Source: Cytophagales bacterium
GTDB taxonomy: Bacteria > Bacteroidota > Bacteroidia > Cytophagales > Spirosomataceae
Assembly: GCA_013298025.1 (NCBI GenBank)
Contig: JAAFJE010000016.1
Coordinates: forward strand, 1-64,000
Direction of reading: 5' to 3'
DNA length: 64,000 bases
Shown piece after piece: positions 9,187 through 17,766 of the stretch. The position numbers and the translations under genes are program-made. Below the pieces are notes generated by a model. That model did not search any database. It saw only the letters and a program-made list of their open reading frames with translations, and was not told the DNA's origin. The first letter of the stretch is position 1. Each line of letters starts with the position of its first letter.

Positions 9187-9203
9187 TTTAGACTTATTCA
9201 AAA
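9187..9203. promoter_or_regulatory. Candidate metalloregulator dyad upstream of feoA
   Basis: TTTAGACTTATTCAAAA is an imperfect 17-bp palindrome (12 of 17 positions symmetric) about 95 nt before the feoA start codon. Size and AT-rich arms fit a Fur- or DtxR-family operator, but the sequence is not a classic Fur box. Only position and symmetry support it. Confidence 0.3.
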
Positions 9204-9369
9204 CAAGTGCAAATAAACAAAGAGTTCCTTGTTTAAGAAAATATTTGCCCTGCTTTCGTAGTTTTTTTATTTGTAAAGATGATATTAATCATTTCTCAAC
9301 TAAAGAAAAGGCTGTCTATTTGCTAAGAAAAAATACTTTCAAAGAATGTCCTCAAAATATTAACGATAT

Positions 9370-9403
9370 TTTGAGTTTACCGTTTGTTTGTGTCGTAACT
9401 TTG
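9370..9403 (+). promoter_or_regulatory. Probable ccmB promoter
   Basis: TTTG (9370-9373), 22 nt, TAACTTTG (9396-9403) matches the Bacteroidota -33/-7 promoter, with slightly long spacing. Transcription would begin near 9410, about 70 nt before the ccmB ATG. Confidence 0.5.
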
Positions 9404-9480
9404 CCGAAAATTTTTGAAAAAAAGGGTTGAGTATGCCAACAAAAAGCATCAACGCTCATTTATAAGAGTATAAAAAACGC

Positions 9481-10149
9481 ATGATAATTCGAGAGATTAA
9501 AGCTTTGATAGACAAAGAAATACGTTTGGAATTACGCCAAAAGTATGCTATCAATGGTATGTTGCTCTACATTGTTAGTACGGTTTATGTCTGCTATTTA
9601 TCATTTCGCCTCAAGACCAATCACATAGATAACATCACTTGGAACACCTTGTTTTGGATTATTATATTGTTTACGGCCGTCAATGCTATAGCCAAAAGCT
9701 TTACGCAAGAAAGGTACGGGCGTTTGCTGTATTATTATACCTTGGCAAGTCCTGTGGGGATTATTTTATCGAAAATTGTATATAATACACTCTTGATGCT
9801 CTTGCTTTCGTTGGTAGGTTTTGGGGTGTATGCCTTGGTCATGGGCAATCCGGTAGGAGATGTGGGCTTGTATTTGTTGGCTTTGGTGCTGGGAGCTATT
9901 GGCTTTGCCAGTACGCTTACCATGATTGCAGGCATTGCTTCTAAGGCAGAGAATAGTGCCACACTGATGGCGATTTTGAGTTTTCCTATCATCATTCCGA
10001 TGCTATTGATGTTGATAAAAGTATCAAAAAATGCAATGGATGGACTCGACAGAGGGCAAAGCAGCGACGAAATCATGATGCTCTTGGCAATGGATGCCAT
10101 TGTGCTGGTACTTTCGGTGATTTTGTTCCCGTTTTTGTGGAAAAGCTAA
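9481..10149 (+). CDS. ccmB: Haem exporter membrane subunit CcmB
   Basis: A 222-residue protein with about six membrane segments, of the CcmB family, the permease partner of the CcmA ATPase that releases holo-CcmE. The start MIIREIKALIDKEIRLELRQKYAINGMLLY, the FTAVNAIAKSFTQERYGRLLYYYTLASPVGIILSK loop and the C-terminal hydrophobic stretches are characteristic. No ccmA lies next to it, so the ATPase must be elsewhere. It heads a plus-strand run ccmB-ccmC-ccmD-ccmE-ccmF, but a ~185-bp palindromic element separates it from ccmC. Confidence 0.9.
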   Translation: MIIREIKALIDKEIRLELRQKYAINGMLLYIVSTVYVCYLSFRLKTNHIDNITWNTLFWIIILFTAVNAIAKSFTQERYGRLLYYYTLASPVGIILSKIVYNTLLMLLLSLVGFGVYALVMGNPVGDVGLYLLALVLGAIGFASTLTMIAGIASKAENSATLMAILSFPIIIPMLLMLIKVSKNAMDGLDRGQSSDEIMMLLAMDAIVLVLSVILFPFLWKS

Positions 10150-10181
10150 GAGAAACAAGAAAGGGAGCATAGATGAAAAAT

Positions 10182-10365
10182 TGTGAATTAGTACTGTACG
10201 AAAGTTTGGTTTTATCTTTCAAATAGAATTGGGGTAGCGGCAACTCTTGCAGTTGCCACACTCAACATGGCAACCGCAAGGGTTGCCGCTACCCCAAAAA
10301 TGCGAATAAAATAATAAGAGCGCTTTTGAACAAGATAAAATCCTTCGTACAGCACTAATTGTGAA
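10182..10365. repeat. Large imperfect palindrome (MITE/REP-like) between ccmB and ccmC
   Basis: Outer arms of ~38 bp, at about 10184-10222 and 10328-10363, match imperfectly as inverted repeats (both contain CTGTACGAA and TTTTATCTT in equivalent places). Inside, GGGGTAGCGGCAAC at 10231-10244 pairs with GTTGCCGCTACCCC at 10282-10295, and each inner arm forms its own small hairpin (GGCAACtcttgcaGTTGCC and GGCAACCgcaaGGGTTGCC). As RNA it would fold into a branched structure. Coding capacity is absent. Confidence 0.75.
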
Positions 10366-10515
10366 TTGTGAATGAGTGTTTTGATTTTCAAAAACTTACA
10401 GTTTTTAATTAAATAAAATATAAGTATTCAGAATATAAAAACCTTAACTCACTCATTCACAATTCACTCATTCACAACTCAATTACTTAAATTAAATGAT
10501 TAAAGATAATAAATT

Positions 10516-11172
10516 ATGAAACAACATTGGTATAAAGTATTAGCCGTCTTATTGCTCACGTATGTGTTGAGTTGGGGCTTTTTGGGGAGAATCCCAAGAC
10601 AACCGATTTTGCATGAAACCGCTCGAAACCTTTATTTCCATGTACCTATGTGGTTTGCTATGTTTGTGATGCTTGCGGTTTCGGTGTGGAACTCTATCAA
10701 ATACCTACGAAATCCATTGGAAAGCACCGACGACAAAGCGGCTGCCTACGCCTACACAGGCATTTTGTTTGGCGTGGTGGGTTGTGCCACGGGCAGTATT
10801 TGGGCCCGTTATACATGGGGCGATTGGTGGACCAACGACGTAAAACTCAACGGTGCAGCTATTGGCTTGCTCATTTACTTTGCTTATGCCGTACTCAGGG
10901 GTTCTTTTGAAGACGAACAGCAAAAAGCCCGTATTTCGGCCATTTATAATATTTTTGCCATCGCTTTATTGATTCCTTTGTTGATTATTTTACCCCGCAT
11001 GAACGACTCGTTGCACCCCGGCAACGGAGGTAATCCGGGTTTTAAACCGATGGACACCCAAGGTACGATGCGTATGGTGTTTTATCCGGCCGTTATCGGA
11101 TGGATTTGCTTGGGGTATTGGATTACCAATTTGCGTTTGCGTATTCGTCAGGTCGAGCGAGGCATCAGCTAG
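10516..11172 (+). CDS. ccmC: Haem transporter subunit CcmC
   Basis: A 218-residue, six-TM member of the CcmC/CcsA haem-handling family that loads haem onto CcmE. The tryptophan-rich periplasmic WWD motif is present as IWARYTWGDWWTNDVKL (residues ~95-111). Family histidines are seen in NLYFHVPMWF (~42) and in the later DSLHPGNGG region (~170). It is followed after 48 bp by ccmD. Upstream, short direct repeats of CATTCACAATTCACT type and the palindrome at 10182-10365 fill the gap to ccmB, so transcription from an extra promoter is possible. Confidence 0.93.
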   Translation: MKQHWYKVLAVLLLTYVLSWGFLGRIPRQPILHETARNLYFHVPMWFAMFVMLAVSVWNSIKYLRNPLESTDDKAAAYAYTGILFGVVGCATGSIWARYTWGDWWTNDVKLNGAAIGLLIYFAYAVLRGSFEDEQQKARISAIYNIFAIALLIPLLIILPRMNDSLHPGNGGNPGFKPMDTQGTMRMVFYPAVIGWICLGYWITNLRLRIRQVERGIS

Positions 11173-11220
11173 GTGTTTGCTTTGCGATTTTTCTTTTGTT
11201 GTATATATCATTTTTTTAAG

Positions 11221-11445
11221 ATGAAAAAGCTTTTGTTGTTATTCGTATTACTCCTTTCTTCGGTGCTAACTTTCGCCCAAGACAACGCCACTGGTGAGCC
11301 TGAAATGGCAGACAAACTCTATGCAGACGGACGCATCTACGTGGTGGTTGCGGTGGTTTTGACGATTTTTGTAGGCATTGTCGTGTATCTTATTGCTTTA
11401 GATAAAAAAATAGCAAAACTCGAAAAAGCCCTGAAAAAAGATTAA
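11221..11445 (+). CDS. ccmD: CcmD-like small membrane protein
   Basis: A 74-residue protein with a hydrophobic start (MKKLLLLFVLLLSSVLTFA, signal peptide or TM), a short periplasmic part and one TM (VVVAVVLTIFVGIVVYLIAL), ending in a lysine-rich coiled tail (DKKIAKLEKALKKD). Size, topology and place between ccmC and ccmE fit CcmD, which helps release holo-CcmE from CcmABC; the sequence itself is weakly conserved, so context carries much weight. The ATG at 11221 is preferred to an in-frame GTG at 11173 because it begins the signal peptide. Confidence 0.75.
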   Translation: MKKLLLLFVLLLSSVLTFAQDNATGEPEMADKLYADGRIYVVVAVVLTIFVGIVVYLIALDKKIAKLEKALKKD

Positions 11446-11551
11446 AAAAGCTTGTTTATCAGCATCATAAGGTAAACTTCTAATAGCTATTTTTAGCCAT
11501 TGGCTGTAAATAAAATCGAAATGTTCACTGCATAAATTTTACATAAGAACC

Positions 11552-11992
11552 ATGAAAAAAACACACATCTTAGGACTCATCATCATTGCGATAGCAGTGG
11601 TTATTTTGGTTTCTACAGGTACTGATGCCAGTACTTATGTTGATTTTAGTGTTGCCGAAAATATGGCAAAAGAAGGAAATACCGACAAGGTTCATGTGGT
11701 AGGGAAATTGAAAAAAGATGCTACTGGCAGCATTGTGGGAATGAACTACAACCCTGCTTTAGATGCCAATTATTTAGAATTTACCTTGGTCGATAACAAA
11801 GGACGTGAACAAAAAGTTGTGTACGATGCTCCCAAGCCACAAGACATGGATCGCTCTGAGCAAGTGGTAATTATCGGAAATATGGAAGGCCAAGTATTCA
11901 AATGCGAAAGCATTTTATTGAAATGTCCGTCGAAATACCAAGATGGAAAAGTAGAGTTTAAAGAAGTACAAAAGCCCGTAGCGAAATTGTAA
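11552..11992 (+). CDS. ccmE: Cytochrome c maturation protein CcmE, CxxxY type
   Basis: A 146-residue periplasmic haem chaperone anchored by one N-terminal TM (residues ~6-21) with an OB-fold (VHVVGKLKKD, MNYNPALDANYLEFTLVDN, VVYDAPKPQDM, VVIIGNMEGQVFKCESILLKCPSKYQ). In classical CcmE a histidine of the HxxxY motif binds haem covalently. Here the aligned residue is Cys125 in CPSKY (Cys125-Tyr129), the CxxxY variant known from archaea and some sulfate reducers that use a Ccm system lacking CcmH. No ccmH is seen nearby, which is consistent. Confidence 0.92.
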   Translation: MKKTHILGLIIIAIAVVILVSTGTDASTYVDFSVAENMAKEGNTDKVHVVGKLKKDATGSIVGMNYNPALDANYLEFTLVDNKGREQKVVYDAPKPQDMDRSEQVVIIGNMEGQVFKCESILLKCPSKYQDGKVEFKEVQKPVAKL

Positions 11993-12003
11993 AAGGGCAA
12001 ACG

Positions 12004-12050
12004 GGCGAAATAACAATGTGCCAAATGCTCGTTTTATTTCGCCTTGTTTT
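12004..12050 (+). terminator. Possible attenuator/terminator before ccmF
   Basis: GGCGAAATA (12004-12012) pairs with TATTTCGCC (12035-12043), followed by TTGTTTTTA. The loop is 22 nt. It lies between ccmE and ccmF, so it would lower rather than abolish ccmF expression. Confidence 0.4.
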
Positions 12051-12067
12051 TATCTAAACAAACCACG

Positions 12068-14641
12068 ATGTTACATACAACTATTGGTAATTTGGGTCAT
12101 TTGTGCATTATCGTTTCGTTTGTGACGGCGATAGTAGCAACGTTTGGCTATTGGAAATCATTACAGGCTTCTCAAGTCAACGAAGAGGAGCAGTGGAAAA
12201 AATTGGCACGTTATGCTTTTTTCGTGCATGGTGCATCGGTGATTGGGGTCATAGCAAGCCTATACACCATCATTTATAACCATTATTTTGAGTATCAATA
12301 CGCTTGGTCGCATTCTTCAAAAGCATTGCCTGTGTATTATATTGTATCGTGCTTTTGGGAAGGACAAGAGGGCAGTTTCTTGCTCTGGATTTTCTGGCAC
12401 GCTTTATTAGGGCTGATACTCATCAAAACGAATAAAAGCTGGGAATCGCCTTTGATGGTGATTTTTGCGGCGGTGCAGGCGTTTTTATGCTCAATGATTC
12501 TGGGTGTTGTATTGCCGGGTATCGAACTCAAAATTGGCTCTTCTCCGTTTTTATTGATGCGTGAAGCCATGCCCGATTTGCCCGTTTGGAAGATGAACCC
12601 CAACTTCGTTCCCGAAGATGGTCGTGGCTTGAATCCTTTGTTGCAAAACTACTGGATGGTGATTCACCCGCCTACTTTGTTTTTAGGCTTTGCTACTACG
12701 CTCATTCCGTTTGCTTATGCTATTGCAGGCTTGTGGCGTGGCGAGTACAAAGCGTGGATTCGTCCTGCCTTGCCTTGGTCGTTGTTTTCGGCGGCTGTGC
12801 TAGGTATCGGTATCATCATGGGAGGTTATTGGGCCTATGAAACACTCAACTTTGGGGGATATTGGAACTGGGACCCTGTCGAAAACGCTTCTTTTGTGCC
12901 TTGGTTGGTATTGGTGGCCGCCATTCACTGCATGATTATTTATAAAACCAACGAGTCGGCTTTGCGAATTTCGTTTATTTTGGTCGTTGCTACGTTTGTG
13001 TTGGTCTTGTATTCTACCTTCCTCAACCGCAGTGGTGTACTCGGCGAAGCTTCGGTTCACTCTTTTACCGACCTCGGACTTTCAGGACAATTACTGTTGT
13101 ATCTTTTCTTCTTTTTGATTGTAGCCACGGTTTTGTTGATTATGCGTTGGAAAAAAATCCCGACAACCGAGCAAGAGGTTTCTACCTACAGCCGTGAGTT
13201 TTGGATTTTTATGGGGGCTACTACGCTTTGCTTGTCGTCTTTCCAAATCATTGCCGCTACCTCATTGCCTGTATATAACAAGATTGTAGAAGCCCTCGGC
13301 TTTGTATCGAAACTAGCTCCCCCTGCCGATGCCCCTGCGTATTACAGCAAGTTTCAGTTGTGGTTTGCGGTAGCTATTGCTGTTTTTTCAGGAACGGGGC
13401 AATTTTTTTGGTGGAAAAAAATCAAGAAAGAAAACCTTTCTCAGTACCTTCTCACACCAGCGTTGGTGGCGTTGATACTTACTTTTGTGGCAGTGTTTGC
13501 CACGACAAAATTACAAATAGGCAATTTCTTTGAGCAACCCACCTATATTGTATTGTTGTTTGCTACGGTATTTTCTTTGTTTACCAATGGCAGTATTTTG
13601 TTGAATATCTTGAAAGGAAACTATCGCTTGTCGGGCGGTGCTATTACGCATATTGGTGTAGCCATGATGCTTTTGGGTATTTTGTTTTCGTCGGGTTATT
13701 CAAAAGTAGTTTCGTTGAATACCAGTGGTTTTGCCATTTCTAATAAAGACGAAGCTTTTACGAAAGACAACGATAAAGAAAACAAAGAAAACGTCGTGCT
13801 ATGGCTCAATACGCCCCTGCCCATGGGCGACTATACCCTTACTTATAAAGGTGTGCGTGTAGAAGGTCGTGAGCTGCCCGAATACCTAAAGCCTTCGCAG
13901 GTAGAAATGGTAGAAAACGATTTTCATGCCGTTGCTTTAGAAGACATTGTACAAGCGGGTAAAAAGTACTACAGCAAAGGCGATACCTTGCCTATTTTTC
14001 CAGAAAATAAATTCTACGAAATAGATTTTAGAGACAAAACAGGCAAAATCACTACGTTGTTTCCTCGTTTTCAGATTAATAAAAAAATGGGCAATGCTGC
14101 TTCGCCTGCCCTCAAACACAATGCCTTGGGCGATTTATATACCTACGTGGCATTAGCACCTAATTTGGAAGAAAGAGAATGGAGCAAAACCGAAAACTTT
14201 ACGGTGGCAGTGAAAGATACCTTTTTCTTAAACGATTTTGTAGCGGTATTAGACGAAGTAAAAACCATCAGCAATTTTGAAGGACAAGCCTTGCAATCGA
14301 CCGATGCGGCGGTACAGGCAAAAATTTTGATTGTGGGTAAAGACTTTCAGCCACATCCGATTTATCCTGTGTTTGCTATTAAAGATGGCATGGTAGCGAT
14401 GCCGCCTGTAGAAAACGAAGAAGTAGGTGTAAGAGCCAGATTTGCCAATATCGACCCTCAAACGGGCAAATTTACGTTTGCCATCAATACCACCCAACGA
14501 GATTTTATTGTATTGAAAGCCATCGAAAAGCCGCTTATCAATGTGTTGTGGATAGGTACGCTGGTCCTGACGCTGGGCTTTGTGCTGGCTATTATCCGCC
14601 GTTACAGAGAGTTTAAATTGATGAGAGATAAAGGACTGTAA
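12068..14641 (+). CDS. ccmF: Cytochrome c haem lyase subunit CcmF
   Basis: An 857-residue polytopic membrane protein that transfers haem from CcmE to apocytochrome c. It has VIHPPTLFLGF near residue 202, the WWD-type motif GGYWNWDPVENASFVPWL near 264-281, and EASVHSFTDLGLSGQLLLY after it. The long C-terminal domain (about 565-830) is periplasmic, followed by a last TM. This is longer than the ~650 residues of the proteobacterial protein. Start: ATG at 12068 rather than TTG at 12044, since the latter overlaps the hairpin stem. Confidence 0.93.
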   Translation: MLHTTIGNLGHLCIIVSFVTAIVATFGYWKSLQASQVNEEEQWKKLARYAFFVHGASVIGVIASLYTIIYNHYFEYQYAWSHSSKALPVYYIVSCFWEGQEGSFLLWIFWHALLGLILIKTNKSWESPLMVIFAAVQAFLCSMILGVVLPGIELKIGSSPFLLMREAMPDLPVWKMNPNFVPEDGRGLNPLLQNYWMVIHPPTLFLGFATTLIPFAYAIAGLWRGEYKAWIRPALPWSLFSAAVLGIGIIMGGYWAYETLNFGGYWNWDPVENASFVPWLVLVAAIHCMIIYKTNESALRISFILVVATFVLVLYSTFLNRSGVLGEASVHSFTDLGLSGQLLLYLFFFLIVATVLLIMRWKKIPTTEQEVSTYSREFWIFMGATTLCLSSFQIIAATSLPVYNKIVEALGFVSKLAPPADAPAYYSKFQLWFAVAIAVFSGTGQFFWWKKIKKENLSQYLLTPALVALILTFVAVFATTKLQIGNFFEQPTYIVLLFATVFSLFTNGSILLNILKGNYRLSGGAITHIGVAMMLLGILFSSGYSKVVSLNTSGFAISNKDEAFTKDNDKENKENVVLWLNTPLPMGDYTLTYKGVRVEGRELPEYLKPSQVEMVENDFHAVALEDIVQAGKKYYSKGDTLPIFPENKFYEIDFRDKTGKITTLFPRFQINKKMGNAASPALKHNALGDLYTYVALAPNLEEREWSKTENFTVAVKDTFFLNDFVAVLDEVKTISNFEGQALQSTDAAVQAKILIVGKDFQPHPIYPVFAIKDGMVAMPPVENEEVGVRARFANIDPQTGKFTFAINTTQRDFIVLKAIEKPLINVLWIGTLVLTLGFVLAIIRRYREFKLMRDKGL

Positions 14642-14781
14642 GATATTGAGTGATTGAGCGAATGAGTGATTGGATTTTCAAAAACTTACAGCCTTTTGTA
14701 ATTTTTTTTATTTCGGAATCGTGCTAAAAACAGTTTGAAGCTGATACAAAGTTAAATACGAGTTTCATATATTAATAACTT

Positions 14782-15066
14782 ATGAGTAAAAAGGAAATAC
14801 TCTTACTTTCGGCCGCTATCGGTTTTGTGATTATTTGGATATTGGATTTACGAGCAGGTACGCCTCCAGAAATTAACACCTTTTGGACCCGTATTTTCTA
14901 TCATTATAGTTGGCTGATGATGGCTGTAGGATGTTTGTTTTATTTTCAATATGTTAAACAAATTCGGTTGAAAAAAGAAGAACAACAAAAGCCACAACCG
15001 CCTGTTATGGAAGAAAAAGACCAGAAAAAAGCAGCCAGAAAAGCTTTGTTGAAAGGTAAAAAATAG
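14782..15066 (+). CDS. Small two-TM membrane protein of the ccm run
   Basis: A 94-residue protein with two hydrophobic segments (LLLSAAIGFVIIWILDL and SWLMMAVGCLFYF) and a charged, lysine-rich C-terminal tail. I do not recognise a family. It follows ccmF by 140 bp on the same strand and precedes a strong terminator, so it probably ends the ccm transcript. The spacer before it shares a 19-bp string with the spacer before ccmC (14673-14691 and 10383-10401). Confidence 0.7.
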   Translation: MSKKEILLLSAAIGFVIIWILDLRAGTPPEINTFWTRIFYHYSWLMMAVGCLFYFQYVKQIRLKKEEQQKPQPPVMEEKDQKKAARKALLKGKK

Positions 15067-15143
15067 CCTAGCCCTAGGCCATTGAGCAAGGGCGAAGAAG
15101 CTAAAGTACTAGATTTAGCCAAGAAATAATATAATTTTCCCTC

Positions 15144-15176
15144 AGAGCGATTTGATAAATCGCTCTTTCTTTTTGA
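15144..15176 (+). terminator. Rho-independent terminator of the ccm run
   Basis: AGAGCGATTT gat AAATCGCTCT, a perfect 10-bp stem, then TTCTTTTT. Confidence 0.8.
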
Positions 15177-15263
15177 TATTTGACCGAAATTTTGCAATTT
15201 AAAGGTAAAGAACAAAACAATTTTGGTGATTTGCTTTCTAACCTAAATTGAAAACAACATTCG

Positions 15264-16571
15264 ATGGACTCCCAACAAGCTTTAGGAATTATCTTATCAA
15301 TGGTCTTCTCCGCCTTTTTTTCAGGTGTAGAAATGGCCTTTGTTTCTGCCAATAAACTCTATTTTGAGTTACAAGCCAAGCAAGGAGTAATATCGGGGCA
15401 AATTATCTCCCGATTTCTCAAAAATCCTTCCAAGTTTATCGGTACAATGCTCATTGGCAATACACTTTCGCTGGTGGCGTATGGTATATTTATGGAAGGC
15501 TCGCTGCATGAGCAAATAGAGCATTATTTTCCTGTTTTAGGAACGGGCATCGTACCGGGCATTGTTGCCTCGGTTATTGGTACGGTCATCATTTTAGGTA
15601 CGTCGGAGTTTACGCCTAAAAGCATATTTTTGCTCAATCCCGATGGCTTTTTAGAGGTACTTGCCATTCCGATTTGGATAATCTATACGCTCATGTCGCC
15701 TTTTGCTACGGCGATTGTAGGGCTTTCCGATTGGTTTATCAAAAATGTACTCCGATTAGAATACTCAGAAGAAAAACCAGCGTTTGGTTTGACCGACCTC
15801 AATCATTATTTACAAAACCTCAACCGCAAGGTTTCTACCGAAGAAGAAGCCGAGGTCGATACCAAAATCTTCAATAATGCCCTCGAATTTAAACAAGTAA
15901 GGGTGCGTGACTGCATGATTCCTCGTACCGAAATTGTGGCACTCGACATCGAAGGAGGCATTGAAGAACTCAAGAAAACTTTCGTAGAAAGTGGGCATTC
16001 CAAGGTATTGGTTTATAAAGAATCGTTGGAAGACGTATTGGGGTATTGTCATTCGTTGGCCTTATTCAAGAAGCCCAAAGATATTCAAAGCATCCTTACA
16101 CCCATTCCGATTGTGCCGGAAGCCATGCCTGCCAAAGACTTGATGTTGCGTTTTTCTAAAGAAAGAAAATCGTTGGCATTGGTCGTGGACGAATTTGGGA
16201 GTACCTCGGGTTTGGTGAGCATGGAAGACGTAATGGAACAAATCTTTGGCGACATCGAAGACGAATACGACGACAACGAAGATTTTATTGAAAAACGCCT
16301 AGAAGAGAAAGTGTATTTACTTTCGGCACGCTTAGAAATTGATTATTTGAACGATAAATATGCGTGGAATTTACCCGAAGGCGATTACGATACCTTGGGC
16401 GGTATGATTATCAGCATCAACGAAGATATACCAGAAGAAAACGAAACAATTGAGTTTCATCCCTTTCATTTTCAGGTAATTAAAAAAATGGATGCACGCA
16501 TTGATACCGTCAAACTGACCATCGTAGGCGACATAGAACAGAAAGTAGAAAGCTATTCGATGAAGCATTAG
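15264..16571 (+). CDS. CNNM/CBS-domain membrane protein (HlyC/CorC, GldE-like)
   Basis: A 435-residue protein with a CNNM (DUF21) membrane domain (residues ~1-190; FSGVEMAFVSANKL, IGNTLSLVAYGIFM), a CBS pair (~210-330; VRDCMIPRTEIVALD, VVDEFGSTSGLVSMEDVMEQIFGDIEDEYD) and a C-terminal CorC_HlyC domain. The family covers Mg2+/Co2+ transport proteins and, in gliding Bacteroidota, GldE. GldE is normally beside gldD, which is absent here, so I do not use the gene name. Single gene between two terminators. Confidence 0.88.
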   Translation: MDSQQALGIILSMVFSAFFSGVEMAFVSANKLYFELQAKQGVISGQIISRFLKNPSKFIGTMLIGNTLSLVAYGIFMEGSLHEQIEHYFPVLGTGIVPGIVASVIGTVIILGTSEFTPKSIFLLNPDGFLEVLAIPIWIIYTLMSPFATAIVGLSDWFIKNVLRLEYSEEKPAFGLTDLNHYLQNLNRKVSTEEEAEVDTKIFNNALEFKQVRVRDCMIPRTEIVALDIEGGIEELKKTFVESGHSKVLVYKESLEDVLGYCHSLALFKKPKDIQSILTPIPIVPEAMPAKDLMLRFSKERKSLALVVDEFGSTSGLVSMEDVMEQIFGDIEDEYDDNEDFIEKRLEEKVYLLSARLEIDYLNDKYAWNLPEGDYDTLGGMIISINEDIPEENETIEFHPFHFQVIKKMDARIDTVKLTIVGDIEQKVESYSMKH

Positions 16572-16591
16572 AAAATTTAGTTGAGTACAAC

Positions 16592-16622
16592 AAGGAGGTC
16601 GAAAAATTTGACCTCCTTTTTT
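16592..16622 (+). terminator. Rho-independent terminator
   Basis: AAGGAGGTC, 9-nt loop, GACCTCCTT followed by TTTT, 20 nt after the CNNM/CBS gene. Confidence 0.8.
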
Positions 16623-16696
16623 ATGGCATAGTAAATCGTTTGCAAGAGGCTTAGTTTAAACCTACGAATATAACCAATCAAAAAACAACATAAACT

Positions 16697-17734
16697 ATGA
16701 AGAATATGAGCAATAAATTCACCAAAAGCAGTCAAATAGCAATATACTGCCTATTAGTATTTTTGGGCATGAAGCCTACTTTATTTTCCCAATCCAATCA
16801 AAACACTTTCAGTATTGATACCAAATATTTACTGAAGAATCATGAAAAAATGGATGCTATTAATACGACTAAAAACAAAAATGATGAGCAATTAACTAAT
16901 AATAGAGTTCAACGGAAAATAATGTATCGTTTTACCTTGCCTGATAAGCGAGTAATACAATTAGTTCAGCAGTTAAAAGAATTTGAAGAGGTTATTTTAT
17001 CAGACTCATATTTGTATGTGAAAAACTCGAAAGGTCGTACACTTGACTCCATCCTAGTTGATAAAAATATCAATGGGGAAGATTTTAACTATAAAATGAC
17101 CTCTAAAATTGAATACAACGGGACAGATTTAACAATCCGTATGGCAGATAGATATGAAGATTTTGGATTTGATGGTGGAAAGGCAAGTCTAAAAGAGCAT
17201 AAGTACTTATTTAAGATGAACACGCAAGGGGTATTTAGTTTTCAAAAAGATTCAATAACAAAGAATATTATCTCTACGGATGCGGAGGCATTTTTGCGTT
17301 TTTACTCTGATAGCGATTTTTTTGAAGGTCGGATAGCAGATACAGTAACTCTTCAAGATAACAAAACTCTGGTTGTATTTATCGAAGCTAAAGTAGGTGA
17401 TAATAAAATCTATCTGTTTCAAAAAGACATACATGGGGTCTTAAATTATATTGATCAACACCGTGTGACTAAACTGAGTAATAAGTACAAGATGCAGAAG
17501 ATTGAATCTTATAAAGACGGGATAAAGATTCCTGTAAAAAATAATACAACCAACAAGGTAGTTGTATTATTTTTTAAGTTTATCAATCCTAAATCAAATT
17601 TTTATACTAGCTTTTTGCTTGAAAAAATAGAGGCTTACGAGCATGACAAAACATATAATGTGGGCTTTGATAAGCAAAAGAGGTATTCTATTAATCGAGT
17701 AAATGAAATTGTGACTAAAATTAAGATTCCTTAG
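16697..17734 (+). CDS. Secreted protein of unknown function
   Basis: A 345-residue protein with an N-terminal signal peptide (TKSSQIAIYCLLVFLGMKPTLFSQ). The rest is polar, lysine- and aspartate-rich, with alternating strand-like pieces and no motif I know. Base composition is AT-richer than that of the housekeeping genes before it, which, with the repeat island that starts at its stop codon, hints at accessory DNA. The stop codon TAG shares its last base with the solo repeat hairpin at 17734-17763. Confidence 0.65.
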   Translation: MKNMSNKFTKSSQIAIYCLLVFLGMKPTLFSQSNQNTFSIDTKYLLKNHEKMDAINTTKNKNDEQLTNNRVQRKIMYRFTLPDKRVIQLVQQLKEFEEVILSDSYLYVKNSKGRTLDSILVDKNINGEDFNYKMTSKIEYNGTDLTIRMADRYEDFGFDGGKASLKEHKYLFKMNTQGVFSFQKDSITKNIISTDAEAFLRFYSDSDFFEGRIADTVTLQDNKTLVVFIEAKVGDNKIYLFQKDIHGVLNYIDQHRVTKLSNKYKMQKIESYKDGIKIPVKNNTTNKVVVLFFKFINPKSNFYTSFLLEKIEAYEHDKTYNVGFDKQKRYSINRVNEIVTKIKIP

Positions 17735-17763
17735 CTGTTTCAAGTTTAAGAACTTGGAACAGC
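17734..17763. repeat. Solo hairpin copy of the repeat end
   Basis: GCTGTTTCAAGTT taag AACTTGGAACAGC: a 13-bp stem with one mismatch. It is the terminal inverted repeat of the interspersed core (870-1038, 2006-2174, 18863-19031) folded on itself without the interior. It abuts the gene relic that follows. Confidence 0.75.
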
Positions 17764-17766
17764 TAG

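Noticed and set aside
9155-9430. 91-codon plus-strand ORF upstream of ccmB
   Set aside because: No motif, overlaps the feoA upstream region and the ccmB promoter; composition is that of AT-rich spacer.
15264-16571. Naming the CNNM/CBS gene gldE
   Set aside because: gldD is not adjacent and CNNM/CBS proteins are widespread; the fold alone does not prove a gliding role.
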